This document shows positions 41,000-52,844 of a DNA stretch of 64,000 nucleotides, one piece after another. Below the pieces are notes generated by a model. That model had not been told where the DNA came from. It did not search any database and saw nothing but the letters and a program-made list of their open reading frames with translations. Source of the DNA: Candidula unifasciata (taxonomy: Eukaryota > Mollusca > Gastropoda > Stylommatophora > Geomitridae); the NCBI GenBank assembly GCA_905116865.2, contig CAJHNH020000813.1, positions 671,001 to 735,000 of the forward strand, read 5' to 3'. How positions within the stretch are numbered: position 1 is the stretch's first letter; every line of letters begins with the position of its first letter. The position numbers and the translations under genes were made by a program.

Positions 41000-42475
41000 G
41001 GCAGCCCTAGGTAGAGTTGTCAGCCCTCAAGGGAAGGCAGGGGTAGATCATGGGCATTTCCCTCCATCCAAGGAGGCTTCCAAAAATGCAGAGCCGACAC
41101 ATGATGCTCTGGTTCTGGGCTCACCCAATGAATCGTCACGTCCTGCACAGGACTGCTTAACCTCACAACCGTATATTGAGCTGTCTGCTCCACCAGGCTG
41201 CGCACTCCGGGGATTAGCGGGGAGCAGCCTGCAGGTCCAAGACTTTTGTGGCCACACACATTGGTAAATTCTTCTTCATTGCACGTTAGACAGCTTTAAC
41301 GTTGTTTCAACTGTGCCCATAGCACGACAGTATATGGAAGCATGCGTCAGGCGTGGTTTCACCTGTTTAGTCCCAACACTCGGGCGATTGGGGCCAGTGT
41401 ATACACACATTTGGACTTTTTTCTAATCGGTACCATTTATGATGATCGGGCTTTGAGCTTGCTTGTATGGCGTAGGATCTAATGTCGGACATTTTTCCCT
41501 AGCCAGCAGATGAAAAATTGCTGTCGTGGTGTACCTCAGCGCGGTGACGACGACGCTGAGGACTGACAGACGGTGTACGTAGGTAGGATCTGACTGCGAG
41601 AAACCAGCCACAGGAGATATTACTCGTCTTGGCTGCGGGTATATCTCTTGGTCAAGGGTTGAGTCTCAGCAGCACAGTTTTCCATTCGCTCCAGACTTTT
41701 AACAGAGAGTTGTCATTTGGTGGTACATTTGGCAAGCAGACTACTCATGTTCCGAATGAGTTTTGATAGACTTTTCACCCATGCATTTGGGGGGCAGGCT
41801 GATGGCCAGAAAAGACACTACACCTCTGGGGGCTGCCAGCTCCGAGATCCCCTGCCAACTCTGTTAATGCTCATTTGAGACATTATCCGTGGCGCACGAC
41901 CGGGACGTGCAGCAGGAGTCTTGCATGAGGTTCCGTAAAACCAGAACAGTGAAGGACTGGCGCCCGAGTGAGGTACGGAGTATCTCCTTATACACATCAC
42001 ATCAGACTTAACTGTCCATCACGCCTGTGACCGAAATCACCGCGCCACTTCGCTGTATCTCATTACTGTAGTATGCACCTGATGAGATACAGCGAAATAT
42101 GCCAGGCCACACATTGTGCAATCTATTGTCTGTGTCTTCTTTGTTCAAATTTCACAATTTTTTGTAATCCTAATGACATTTTATCAGCTTCAAAATTTAA
42201 TTGATGTTCCATTATTAATAATGTGTGCAACTAAAATTTACATTTATTTCGCTAATATTTATTTTTAAAATTCAAACTCTTTCCAGTTACGTATTTTAAT
42301 TTATTATTTGTAATTACAAAAATAATTATCAGCTCTCTTTTTCATCAGTAATTTGGAAAAAGTATTTTCTCCCTTTAAACGTCTTCTTCGGCGATCTCTG
42401 GTCATGCGCATAATCACGACCAACTCTAGATATAAATATACAGCCGGACATGCGCATAATCCACCGTGAGCCATA
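41000..42475. other. Unassigned stretch
   Basis: No frame with recognisable motifs on either strand. One block near 42064-42135 (ACTGTAGTATGCACCTGATG) recurs diverged at 54174-54255, so part is dispersed repeat. Confidence 0.4.
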
Positions 42476-43720
42476 AACTGGGATGTCTTTTCAAGGTCTG
42501 TTAGGTTTCCCCAAAGCTTAGTTGACAGTTCTACTGGGTGTTGCCATATGTTGCTCCGCAGCTCCGTCAGGAGACTACAGTCTTGCAGGACATGTTCTGG
42601 AGTCTGTTTAGCATGAAGACACTAGCAGAGAGCTGTTTGGTTCATACCTAATTTATATGAGTGTTTATTCAGTCTGCAGTGTCCAGTACGTAAGAGAAAA
42701 AGCGTGACTTGGTCTGTTCTGTTCAGGTGTTTCAGAAAATCTTTTTCGTAGTTATAACCAGTGTTGGTTTTCTAATCTGCTTCTGATTTTCTCTTAATGA
42801 GAGTTTTGACTTCTGGAAAAGATAGTGGCTTTTAGGTCTGTGGTTTGTTATTGCCTTCCTTGGCTAAAGCATCAGCGCTTTCATTGCCTTTGATGCCACC
42901 GTGAGATGGAATCCACTGCAAGTGAGTTTCTGTCTTTTTTGACAACAAAGCAAGTTCTTTTGTTAGACTTTATAGTGTGTGTTGGTAGGTTTAGAGTCTG
43001 TATAGCTGACAATCAGTCCGTTTGAAAAACCATCCTGCCTGCGGTGATTTGCAGATTGTTCATATACTGTGCTGCCATTAATAGGGCTGAGAGCTCTGCC
43101 TTGTAGTTAGAGCAAGTTGGTCCGGTGGGGGCTGCCAGGGACACAGTAGTGGCATCTGCGTGTTTTATGTAAACACCTGCCCCACCATTCGTAGTTGCCT
43201 CTTTTGCTGATCCATTTGTTTAGATTCTTGTCCAGCTGTCCTGTGAGAACATGTTGTTGAGGTGTTCCAATGTTAGTGCTTTCTTTACTAAAGTGGGCTC
43301 AGCATCTTTGTTTTCCAGGTTCGGGATGGATGCTGACACACTGAGTGTCAATAATTCTGAGTCCCAGAGATCGAAAGATAGCTCTTCAGGTGTACATTGT
43401 TGGTTAAAAGTAGTGAAGAGAATGACTTTCCAAATTTCTTAGATGGTTTAGGCTTGTGGGCTTTATTCGTTTTTTTGTTGTTGTCCTGGCTGCCAATTTT
43501 TCGTGTAGTTGGTGGTTTAGCATTCTCTTCATTTTTTTCCGCATGTAGAATTGCTTTTGTCCTTTTTCTTTCTTCTAAGGGGAGGATGTTGGCTGCCTTT
43601 TCCATTTCTACAATAGGTGTAAATTTTATGGCTCCCAGAATTGTACGCAGACTTCGGTTTTGCGTTTTGTCTTGTATCTGTTTATTGGTCTCTTTAAACA
43701 ATATTAATATTTAATCCTTG
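42476..43720 (-). pseudogene. RNase-H-bearing LINE fragment (I/Jockey-type)
   Basis: On the minus strand: LRTILGAIKFTPIVEMEKAA and a Lys-rich linker (43701-43348), then the RNase H domain about 43240-42850. It reads TNGSAKEATTNGGAGVYI, where the first catalytic Asp of TDGSA is Asn and a stop precedes it; then NYKAELSALLMAAQYM, FQTDCQ and LQWIPSHGGIKGNESADALA. After that a Cys-rich tail includes CLHAKQTPEHVLQDC. RNase H is found in I, Jockey-like and related LINE clades. Confidence 0.82.
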
Positions 43721-44089
43721 CTCTGTGTTGCGCCTGTTCACGCGACCAACTAGGCCACGTAACCCCTTGTTTATCTTTATATAATTGAGAGCGTCGACTT
43801 AACTGCACAGGGTTTTATTCCATATGTTTATACTTTTATCCGTAGAGCGGCTGGCAGCATTCCAAGAGCACACACAAAGAAAACTCAGTAGTTCTGACTA
43901 CGATCTCGGGATCTCCACATGCACACCACTGCAGTCTGAACAATGCAAAATACCTTAAATTTATATATCCAAGAGGAGGAATTCGATCGAGACAACAGAT
44001 GCAAACTATGAAAAACTGTACACAATTATTGTATTCAATATCAACTGTTGGGTAACATCATAGTTCTTTATTAAGATAGTCAGTGCACA

Positions 44090-44780
44090 GTAAGAACAAC
44101 TGAAGGAATGACAGATTAGTTCCCCAGCTCACCAGGTATCAGACAGGGATGAGTCATCTCACCATTGCTCTTTATTACTTGCATAGATAGAATTACACAG
44201 GAGGCAAACACAGACACTGAAGAAATCAATAATCTGCTCTTTGCAGACGATCAGTGTCTAATATGCCACCAAGAACAAAATTTATAACACTATAGCGACT
44301 CATGTCACTATGCCCTTCAACATCTGCTAAAGTAACAATCTCTGTCTCGCAATACCAAGGTGTTAAGACCAGTCGATTTATTTGGCTCTAAAACTTGGAG
44401 CACAACTAAATGAGATGAAGGCTTATTACAGGTTTTTAAAAGCAGTCTATTACGACGAATCTTTGGACCTATCAAAGATGTAAACAGCGGGGAATGGAGA
44501 ATGAGAAGCAACAACGAAATGCATGCTCTGTTTAAATCACCATTGATCGTTGGCATCATGAAAGCATATATGTTGAAAGGGCTGAGGCAAATTGACAGAA
44601 TTTCAGATGACAGAGAGGTTAAAAAGTGTATACATAAGGGATATGAACGGTCGTAGACCACGAGGCAGACCAAGAAGACGATGGAGAGATAACGTCCAGA
44701 GAGATCTGCAAACAGTGCTACCAACTAGAAAGAGAAGGCTAACCAGAGAGATAAGGGAAGGACTAGGAATGCTTCTGCTT
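44090..44780 (+). pseudogene. RTE-like LINE RT and 3' end ending in AAG microsatellite
   Basis: Plus-strand pieces: GIRQG then VISPLLFITCIDRITQEA (44130-44210), INNLLFADDQCLI (near 44228-44265), then the C-terminal region FGPIKD, RGRPRRRWRDNVQRDL (44640-44712). The 3' end near 44780 runs straight into (AAG)n. Its closest relative in the window is 50358-50890. Confidence 0.8.
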
Positions 44781-45010
44781 AAGAAAAAGAAGAAGAAGAA
44801 GAAGAAGAAGAAGAAGAAGAAGAAGAAGAAGAAGAAGAAGAAGAAGAAGGAGAAGAAGAAGAAGAAGAAGAAGAAGAAGAAGAAGAAGAAGAAGAAGAAG
44901 AAGAAGAAGAAGAAGAAGAAGAAGAAGAAGAAGAAGAAGAAGAAGAAGAAGAAGAAGAAGAAGAAGAAGAAGAAGAAGAAGAAGAAGAAGAAGAAGAAGA
45001 AGAAAAAGAA
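44781..45010 (+). repeat. (AAG)n microsatellite, about 76 units
   Basis: Near-perfect AAG/GAA trinucleotide tract with one GGAG interruption. It starts at the 3' end of the RTE-like LINE; long lysine or arginine frames across it are artefacts. Confidence 0.98.
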
Positions 45011-46220
45011 GCTATAGACTCATAACACTGTCGTGGAGTGAACAGCCAACCCTACATTGTGGACGAGTCGTGACGCTGACACCCCTAGCGGGCAGGTCAC
45101 ATTTCAAATTTAAACCCGTCCGGAGAGGTATATAGTCCCTCATATTAATATATACCTCTATCTGGTGAAATAAACATTTCTATACCATCTAGTTGTTTTG
45201 AGAAGTCTACATTTTCAAACTTGCAACTGTGGGATAAATATTTCCTGAATATTATTCAGAAATTCCTGTAAGCCTTTTTACTCCTTCGGCAAGAATACAG
45301 GACTTCTTTTCTAGAGACGCCAAGCTTAGTTTGGGGCGGGCATTCTTTTGCCAGACCTCTAAGGTGTCGGGAGACGTTTTAATTCTTTCATTAACTTTGG
45401 CGCTTCCAAAGTACCAGTTTAATCTTTGAAGGATTCCTAAGCTTGGGTAAGTTGATTATAGATTACGAGTACCATGTTATATGTCTCTTTAAAGTTGGCC
45501 ACTGCTGCAGGGAGGGAAGATTCGGCTGGGTGATCGCACAGAACTGGGCCGTTCTTGATATCCAGACACTCCAGGCCTTTAATCAAACCTTTGCCTTCAC
45601 AGGCTAACTAGTTTGTGCCGTACATGACACACACCATTGTAAAGATATCAAACCCAGCAAGTTAACTATTCTCTAACCAGACAACGGAGTTGTGTCGACT
45701 AGCGGACATATGTAAACTGGGTCATCCTTCAGTCGGCTAGATGCTGTGACGTCAGAGCTAGGCGCTCTGAGTCAAAGGTTAACTTTAGCACGACAACATT
45801 GGGTGTGTTGTAGGCAGATTGTGGAGATATATACATGTATGAACGAGACAGAATGTATGTCTGCGGGTGCAGATGGGAAGGTGGAGAGAGGATGATCTAT
45901 GTGTAACAGTGTCTATCTATCTCCACTATGTACCTTGTCTTCTATATGGTTACTGACTTTCAGACAGATAATTGAAAGTGGACATGGTCTCCTGTTCTTG
46001 AGAGTATACTCTGAGTGACTAAGAAGAAAAGCCGGAGATAAGTTGAGCTGGTGTGTGAGTCTTAAGATGATTACTAATTCTGAGTTCTTTCCTGGCAGGA
46101 TATCTCCTTAGAAGTCAGGCAGACGAATCACAGTCCAACCAACATTCACCAACCCATACCATCCCCATCACCAAACCTACCCAAAACCCTACCTATTGTT
46201 GGCAGAACTTCAACATGGCA
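45011..46220. other. Unassigned stretch
   Basis: No recognisable frame, TIR or repeat family. A short pyrimidine/purine-rich C-A-rich block at 46130-46200 precedes the 80-bp tandem repeat. Confidence 0.4.
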
Positions 46221-46385
46221 GGAGCTTGTGTGTGAGTTCCAGTGGCTGAGAGACAGTATTGCAGGCCACCTGTGTCATCAATCCAAGGAATCCTTCTTCA
46301 GGAGCTTGTGTGTGAGTTCCAGTGGCTGAGAGACAGTATTGCAGGCCACCTGTGCCATCAATCCAAGGAATCATTCTTCAGGAGC
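46221..46385 (+). repeat. 80-bp tandem duplication
   Basis: 46221-46300 and 46301-46380 start GGAGCTTGTGTGTGAGTTCC and differ at only a few positions; a third GGAGCTT begins at 46381. It sits immediately upstream of unit B copy 2 and is absent from copy 1. Confidence 0.94.
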
Positions 46386-46559
46386 TTTGTTGGGCTCCAG
46401 TGCAGTTCCCACCACCCCTTGCAATGTCTTTCGATGACTGGTTTGATATAAGTGTCTGTCAAAGTCGTTTTTATGGGCTGGGTACAAGCTGTTTGTCTAT
46501 GTGTTTAGAATCCCATGACTCCTCCACTCCCAGTGTCTGCATTGTAATTTTGGTATCCC

Positions 46560-46820
46560 TCATCTTTATCTTCTTAGCATTCACCGGCTATAAACACCTT
46601 CGGAAAGTCTTAGTTTTTGTCTGCTTTTGGACTTTAATGTTGTTCCAGGACTTCAGTGTTGCGTGCACATCAGTTTTACATATATGGCTTATTTGAATGC
46701 AGACTGCTGTTTCCTTGTCTTTCATGTAGTGTACTCCAGCTTCGAAGGAAACTTCTGTAATTAGTCGCCTTTTACGACATTTCTGTGCTTTTTGTTTCTG
46801 CTGGTACACCGTGGTGCCCA
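46560..46820 (+). repeat. R1 copy 10 (in unit B, copy 2)
   Basis: Homologous to 39840-40090 with few substitutions. Confidence 0.8.
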
Positions 46821-47010
46821 GTACCGGTACCTTTTTTTTAAAATGGGGAATTTTTTTCGCACTACTGTAGTAGAACTTTGTGGTAAATACTAGTATCTTT
46901 AGGATGAATGACAGAGACTTGTCTGAGATCCATTGCAGCCAACCTTTATCGTCAAACGGCATCTCATTGAATGACTTTGTTCCATTAATGAATACTCATT
47001 CAGTCTAGCC

Positions 47011-47207
47011 CAATTGTTCTCAACCTATCTAATGCCGCGACCCTTCAATACACTTCTTCATGCTATGGCGAACCCCAACCATACGATTATTTTCGTTGCT
47101 ACTACATAACTTATATGAATATGCGTTTTGTGATGGTATTTAGCGACCCCTGTGAAAGTTTCGTTTAACCGCAAAAATGGCCGTGGACCACAGGTTGAAA
47201 ACCTCTG
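47011..47207. mobile_element. hAT MITE with 8-bp TSD (unit B, copy 2)
   Basis: Same element as 40276-40454, flanked by the same GTCTAGCC duplication (47003-47010 and 47208-47215). It is 197 bp, and its right TIR is fuller (reverse complement CAGAGGTTTTCAACCTGTGG), so copy 1 has lost about 18 bp. Confidence 0.9.
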
Positions 47208-47484
47208 GTCTAGCCGGTCGTATCACGTCAAACAAATGATAACTGAACTGGTTTTTTTTAATAATTCCAGCTTTCCTAATAATCCACCCACATCGAATGG
47301 TTCTTGCTAATTCTGCCACATGAGTTTGCGGTGCGCCAAAACAAACTCCAGAGCATGTCTTACAGAAGAAGACACAAACAATAGATTCCACAATGTACAC
47401 AATATATTGCCTAGCATATTTCGCTGTATCTTCTTCTTTTTCTTGTTCACCGGCTGTGAATCCCGGCAGTAAGTCAGGTTGTTC

Positions 47485-48655
47485 GTATAAACAAGCGACA
47501 TAGCGGGAGATGCAGTTAGTTATCCCAGAAGCAACAGCAATAGCAGCAGCAGCAACAACAACAACAAAATCAACATTGACAACAATAAGATCAGCCTTAA
47601 CAACGGGGGGGGGGGGGGGGCGGGATGAGTGGTCTTGAGGTATGTAATTCGCTTGGAGTGCTAAAGGTCCCTGGCTCAAACTCCGGTGAAGGCTTTGATT
47701 TTTACACTTGGACTTCTAGTAATTTCCCCTGGTCTCTGTGTAGTAAGATCTGAAGCCCGTGTGTATTGTTACGCACGTTAAAAAATACCTTGGAAGATGG
47801 AATTTGGAAAAAGGTATCCTAACGACGCCGCTCGGGCGAAATTTGGGGTTTAAAAACTACCCAAAGTATTTCAGGATACTCGCCGGTGCAACGGAGTTCG
47901 TGCACTGTGTTGAGAATCTTTAGACCCCTTTCCCACCCACAACCATCACTGGTTCAACTTTGTTTAACGTGGAATCAAACAGATATTAGTTCCAGAACAC
48001 ACAAACACAGTTTTAAACATATTAAAGACGCAGTGCTAACACTTGTAGATTTGATTTGATTTGCTTCAAGAACCGACATCACAGCACTCGGGGCATTCCC
48101 ATAAGCACTCCTTCCCCATTTTCAGCAGCTAGCGAAGAGTTCCGATACTAATGGTGCCAGTAGCATTCTGATTAAACGTCCATTTTCCTTTTCTCTGAGC
48201 CTCGAGCATCTGCCAAAACCTCTCGTCACTTCCCCCTGCATCACTCTCACCAGACTGTGGTGATCCATCTGCTTCTCAGAACTGTACATGCTCTCCCACA
48301 AGGCACTAACCACGTCCGCCTTAGCATGCATCAGTATTCCACCAAGCTGTGCAAAGCCAGCCAGTAGTAACACCTGTAGAAGCAGCAGGAGCCACTGAAG
48401 CAAAAATAATAATATCAGCAGCAGCAACAGCAGCAACAAGATCACCATTAACAAGAAAAAACCTGCCTCCCTCCTTTCCACTACCACCACCATTAGTTCA
48501 ACAAATTCCAACTTGGAACCAAACAAACATTAGTTTCAGAACACAGGAATGCAGACTTGAACAAACATATCAAGGACCTAATGCTTGCAGCTGTGGAAGC
48601 ACCAGGAACCGTAATAGTAACAGCAGCAGCAGCAGCAGTAAACAACAATAACAAC
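47485..48655 (-). repeat. Segmental duplication, unit A (copy 2, inverted)
   Basis: Reverse complement of 38503-39664. Includes a G-run at 47606-47620 (C-run in copy 1), the RNase-H LINE 3' end in reverse, and CAG/CAA-rich stretches. Confidence 0.93.
48060..48360 (-). pseudogene. RNase-H LINE 3' end, copy 3 (in inverted unit A)
   Basis: Minus strand ADVVSALWESMYSSEKQMDH to VSELFASC and GATGTCGGTTCTTGAAGCAA. Duplicate of 38790-39110. Confidence 0.7.
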
Positions 48656-50357
48656 AAAGTCAGCATCAGTAACAACCATATCATTAACTGCAGCAACATT
48701 AGCAACAACAGTTTAAAAAAAACGCGCGCACACACACACAAAAGGAAAAACTAGAATTCGATGTCGCTATTAACACCCCATTGGTTCAACGTCTTTAAAC
48801 GTGGAACCAAACAAACGTCATTTCCAGAACAAACGAACACAGCTTAAGTCTTGGAACGTGCCTAATCTGTTCATTGCTGAGCACCAGAACACATGCCAGT
48901 GTCACAGTTTATCACCAAACAGCCAGGGGAGTTCCCCGAGGCATTCGTCTTTAACTAGGGAAACTCGTTAGAGAATGCGGTTTTAATTAGCGGGCAACCT
49001 AATTAACAAATGCGTGGTGTTAAAGGTCACAATATGATCATGGTTTCCTTAGAAACCAGATAAAACGCAGACCTTAATTGTTTCTTGTTGCAACGGCTCT
49101 TTACTGTGCTGTGTGCCTGATAAAACGCCTATTATTGTAACTTCTAGTTTACAAATATCGTCGTTAACCTGTAGGTTAATTAGAAACCACCAATACTGGA
49201 CACAATACTTTATATATTTTTAAACAACAGGAAACATCTGTGGGAAAAGAAACAGGGAAAGACAACGCGAGAAGATTTTTGGCAGGTTTTTTGCCATACC
49301 ATGGACTAGCGTCAGCATGCGAAGACATGCTGTAAGGTATAATTTTAATTTTAAATAAAAAGGATTAGAAATTACACTCTGGGCTAATATTATGATGCTT
49401 AGGTCTAATTTGTTTTTGCTTTTTTTTAATGTCGGGGGCAAAAAATAAAATGTGAGTGTTTACAGTTAGTGGCGTCTGTACTAAGCACGCGGTCCTAAAT
49501 CCCCATGCGCAAGACTCCTATGTCCCCTCTGATCCTCAAAAGGGGTACACACAGGTAATACAGATACACATATACTTCCGGTCAAAATGGAGGCTAGCCA
49601 CGGTCACTTTGTGAGCCATGGCACATTTTTTGCTTCTGCCAGACGGTGGCCGGTGCATTTTTGCTTCATTTGTAGACTGAAAGGATAGTTTCGTCGCCCA
49701 GCTTCTGAGTTGAGTGCATGGCGTGACACTTTGAGCTGCGGATTTCATTTGGAATGTTTTTCTACTGTGACCAACGTGGTAGTGTGAATTATAGATTCAG
49801 AAAATGGCGCGATGCCTGTTGTCGCAACATTGATGGCCTCATTATGTGAGTGATTAAAATTGATCGCGTGTGCAACTGCTGATCTGTTGGTGACATCTAC
49901 TACCATCCATGTTGAACTGCATTTCTAATGTCGGAATGTTTGTGTTAGCACTTAGGATGGCTACCGTATGCATGTGTATGCTAGTGCATACGCCGAGACA
50001 GCAGTCTGTCAATCTTTCCACAAGGGACTGTGATAAACACTCAGTGTGTTTTTCGTTGGCGGTGCAACTATGAGGTGACTTGTTTGCTATGAAGCTGAAA
50101 CTAAGACTACCAGACCAGACTACCAATACAGTTTTCAGTCTTCGTGGTGATTCTACTGCCATTAGCTCCACATTTACTGTAGCGCAAGATGAATAGACGA
50201 GGCAAGTGAGCGAACGCCGGTTTGCCTCAGACATTATGTCCCATACCCTTCCTGGGAAATGTAGCTTACTGTGTGTGTTCCGGGTCTCCACTGAAAAAAA
50301 AGAAGAGGGGGAGGGGGTGGGGGTGGGGGAGAGAATAGACTTAATGCCCCCTAACAT
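48656..50357. other. Unassigned stretch
   Basis: CAA/CAG-rich to 48720, then a further diverged reversed copy of the AAACTAATGTTTGTTTGG motif near 48795-48830, then sequence without recognised frames. 49860-50340 has only a weak, unconvincing similarity to 56100-56480. Confidence 0.4.
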
Positions 50358-50894
50358 GTGTTTTGTAAAAATAGACTATTTCAACATCTGCTAAAGTCAA
50401 AGTGTCTGTCTCGCAACCCCAAGATCAAAATATATGAAACGTTGATTAGACCAGTCGTGTTATATGGCACTGAAACTTGGAGCACAACTAAAAGCGACGA
50501 AGCCTTATTACAGGTTTTCGAAAACAGAGACTTACGACGAATCTTTGGACCCATCAAAGATGCAAACAGCGGTGAATGGAGAGTGAGAAGCAACAACGCA
50601 ATTTATAATATGTTTAAATCATCACTGATCACTGGCATCATGAGAGCTAATAGACCTAAATGGTTGGGACATATTGGAAGAATGTCTGATGACAGAAAAG
50701 TAAAAACTGTATACACCAGGGAGATGAATGGTAGGCAGACCAAGAAGACGATGGAGAGATAATATCCAGACAAACCTGCTATCATTTTGTGTCACCAACT
50801 GGAAAGAGAGAGCCAGCCAGAGAGATGAAGGGAGGCTGGTGATATCTGCAGCAATGAACCTCAAGGGCTCGGAATGCTGAAGAAGAAGAAGACT
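50358..50894 (+). pseudogene. RTE-like LINE 3' fragment
   Basis: 134-codon frame 50358-50762: IYETLIRPVVLYGTETWST, LRRIFGPIKDANSGEWRVRS, ITGIMRANRPKWLGHIGRMS and VKTVYTREMNGR, then a frameshift into RRWRDNIQ. Ends GAAGAAGAAGAAGACTAA (50878-50894), so its AAG tail has only about four units. AGACTA flanks both ends weakly (50372 and 50889), a possible short TSD. Confidence 0.83.
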
Positions 50895-51239
50895 AATTAG
50901 GTGTGTTTCCTATTAAGTTGGAGTGCATCTGCCTAAGAGATGAGGAATCAATGGTGTGCTTACCAGTAAGCCAGATCATATGATAGCATTGAGTGATCCA
51001 ATACAAATACAAAAACATATCATGATGGCCTCTAAAAAGCAGGCGGCTCAAGCTAAAGTGTGAAGATATGGGAAACCACCATCAACCCCTCTTCCTCCAT
51101 AATGAAGTTGGGGTGGTTTGTCTCGATGAAAGACGTTGACACGTTTGGTGGAATTGCGTGAAGAGGTAGCATACTTTTTGGATGATCATAACGCTTTAAT
51201 GGCGACGGTTCTAAATGACGAAGACTGCGTTCCGTTCAA

Positions 51240-51395
51240 CCCCACCAGGACAGTACAACCAGAGACCAACACCCACTGACACAAAGTACCACCATTCCCA
51301 TGAGAGTCACCCAGGCACAAGTCCCGGAAACCTTGTTCAACAGTTTGGTTATATTAGGGTCCCCGACTACAGCCGGGATGTGGCTTTAAAATATC
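51240..51395 (+). repeat. Unnamed dispersed repeat (copy 1)
   Basis: Aligns by eye with 54757-54930 over the landmarks ACACCC...TGACACAAAGT, TCCCGGAAACC and GGTTATATTAGGG. Confidence 0.6.
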
Positions 51396-52112
51396 GAAAC
51401 ATTTCCTGTCACATGCGGACGGAAAGTCGTATATGTACATGTACATGATGAAGGCCACGTGTAGAAATGAGCGTATGCGGCCTGATCTTTCAACAAAATG
51501 AAGAAAATGAATCTATTCCAAAGAAAAACTGCTGCCGTTTTTAATGCTAAAGCCAAAGTGGTTCTTTTGAGAGGAAGCTTATCCATCGGTTAGAGTGCAT
51601 GGAAAATAAAAAATGTGTTGCCCCCGTCTTATGAAAAGGCTTTATGATTTAAAATAACCTTAAGTTTCATGAAAAAAATTCACAGTAATACCCAGAAGCA
51701 TGTCAATGCTTTGAAAGACACGTTTGAACATTATCTTTCAACGCTGTAGATAAGGTGCTTGGTAACAACAACTGCAACCACCACATCTTCCTCTTCTTTT
51801 TTCCCCCCTGTTCTTCTTCCCTCTTTTCCCTCACCTGTGTGTAATTAGTTATAGAGAATAATTATAATGATGATACTGATAATAATTACAGTATGGTGTG
51901 TGACATCTTTACAATGAAGATTGTATTTAACGCATTGCTGTCCATACAAATTTAAGTGGTGATGTATTAATCTCAATGACTGTGTGACATTTGTACCACT
52001 GTCCGAATGCAATGACAACGGTATTTCATAAATCGCCGGGGGAAAATTACCCCTAGGATATCGAAGATGGTGAAACTGAGACGCATTCACTAACTTCTAA
52101 GTCACTGAACAT

Positions 52113-52120
52113 TAATGATG

Positions 52121-52176
<56 letters not shown>
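52113..52176 (+). repeat. (TAA)n microsatellite
   Basis: About 20 near-perfect AAT/TAA units. Confidence 0.95.
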
Positions 52177-52844
52177 CTCCACAAAAACAACCATGAGACC
52201 ATTAATGCCATTATGTTTAGGGAAACATATTTACAACAAACATTTTATTATAAAGAGTAATGCAATTTGTAAAACGCCGTAGGGACTATTTATGTTACAA
52301 CACAGTTGCCAATAAATATTTGTTTAATTGTCCAATCTGTAATTACAAACCAGAATAATTGAGATGTATACAAAAATACAAAGCTGTTTCAATACGATTT
52401 ATTGAAATAATTCAGATACCAATAAAAATTAACCATCAATTTGGAACTGAATTAATATTATTATTATTGTTCTCAGAGAGGAAGAGCTGCAGGGTTGCCA
52501 GTTTTCTCTGCATAATTATAAGGCTTCCGCCCTAATCACCAAGTCTTGCCAAACGGTGGTCTTTTATTTCAGCAGTGGCCATTCTGCTGGCCAACGATCT
52601 GGCGATCTGGCCTGAATTTGTGAAAAATCTGAAATAGTAACCGAAGGAAATGGCGTCTTTATCACTAAATGGCCACGAGGTAATAAAGATGAACCACTAG
52701 TACCGTACTAATACTACTATCAGGCAAACGAGAAGTGGTCAGTCTGCTGTCTTGAAAATGCAGGCGTTATGGAGACAAATTGCCAGTGAAGTGTTAATTT
52801 ATGCAAGTTCGTCTTTTTTGATGCAAATCATTTTCTTGGCGCCC

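Larger units (their letters stand above)
46408..47485 (+). repeat. Segmental duplication, unit B (copy 2)
   Basis: Matches 39669-40746 in the same orientation, with a few indels. Contains R1 (46560-46820), the hAT MITE (47011-47207) and a truncated R1 start (47440-47485) cut exactly where the inverted unit A begins. Confidence 0.93.
50895..52835. other. Unassigned stretch
   Basis: No recognised frame. 51240-51395 is a diverged copy of a dispersed repeat also present at 54757-54930 (CACCAGGACAGTACAAC..., CCCGGAAACC..., a GGG-rich block). A TAA microsatellite lies at 52113-52176. Confidence 0.45.

Noticed and set aside
44592..45017. Poly-lysine protein frame
   Set aside because: Translation of (AAG)n at a LINE 3' tail.
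46588..47679. Minus-strand frames of 124 and 179 codons
   Set aside because: They cross R1 and the hAT MITE in the duplicated unit B and have no motif; the parallel frames at 39852-40751 confirm they come from repeats.
49854..50357. 167-codon minus-strand frame
   Set aside because: No recognised motif; sits in unassigned sequence next to an RTE 3' fragment.
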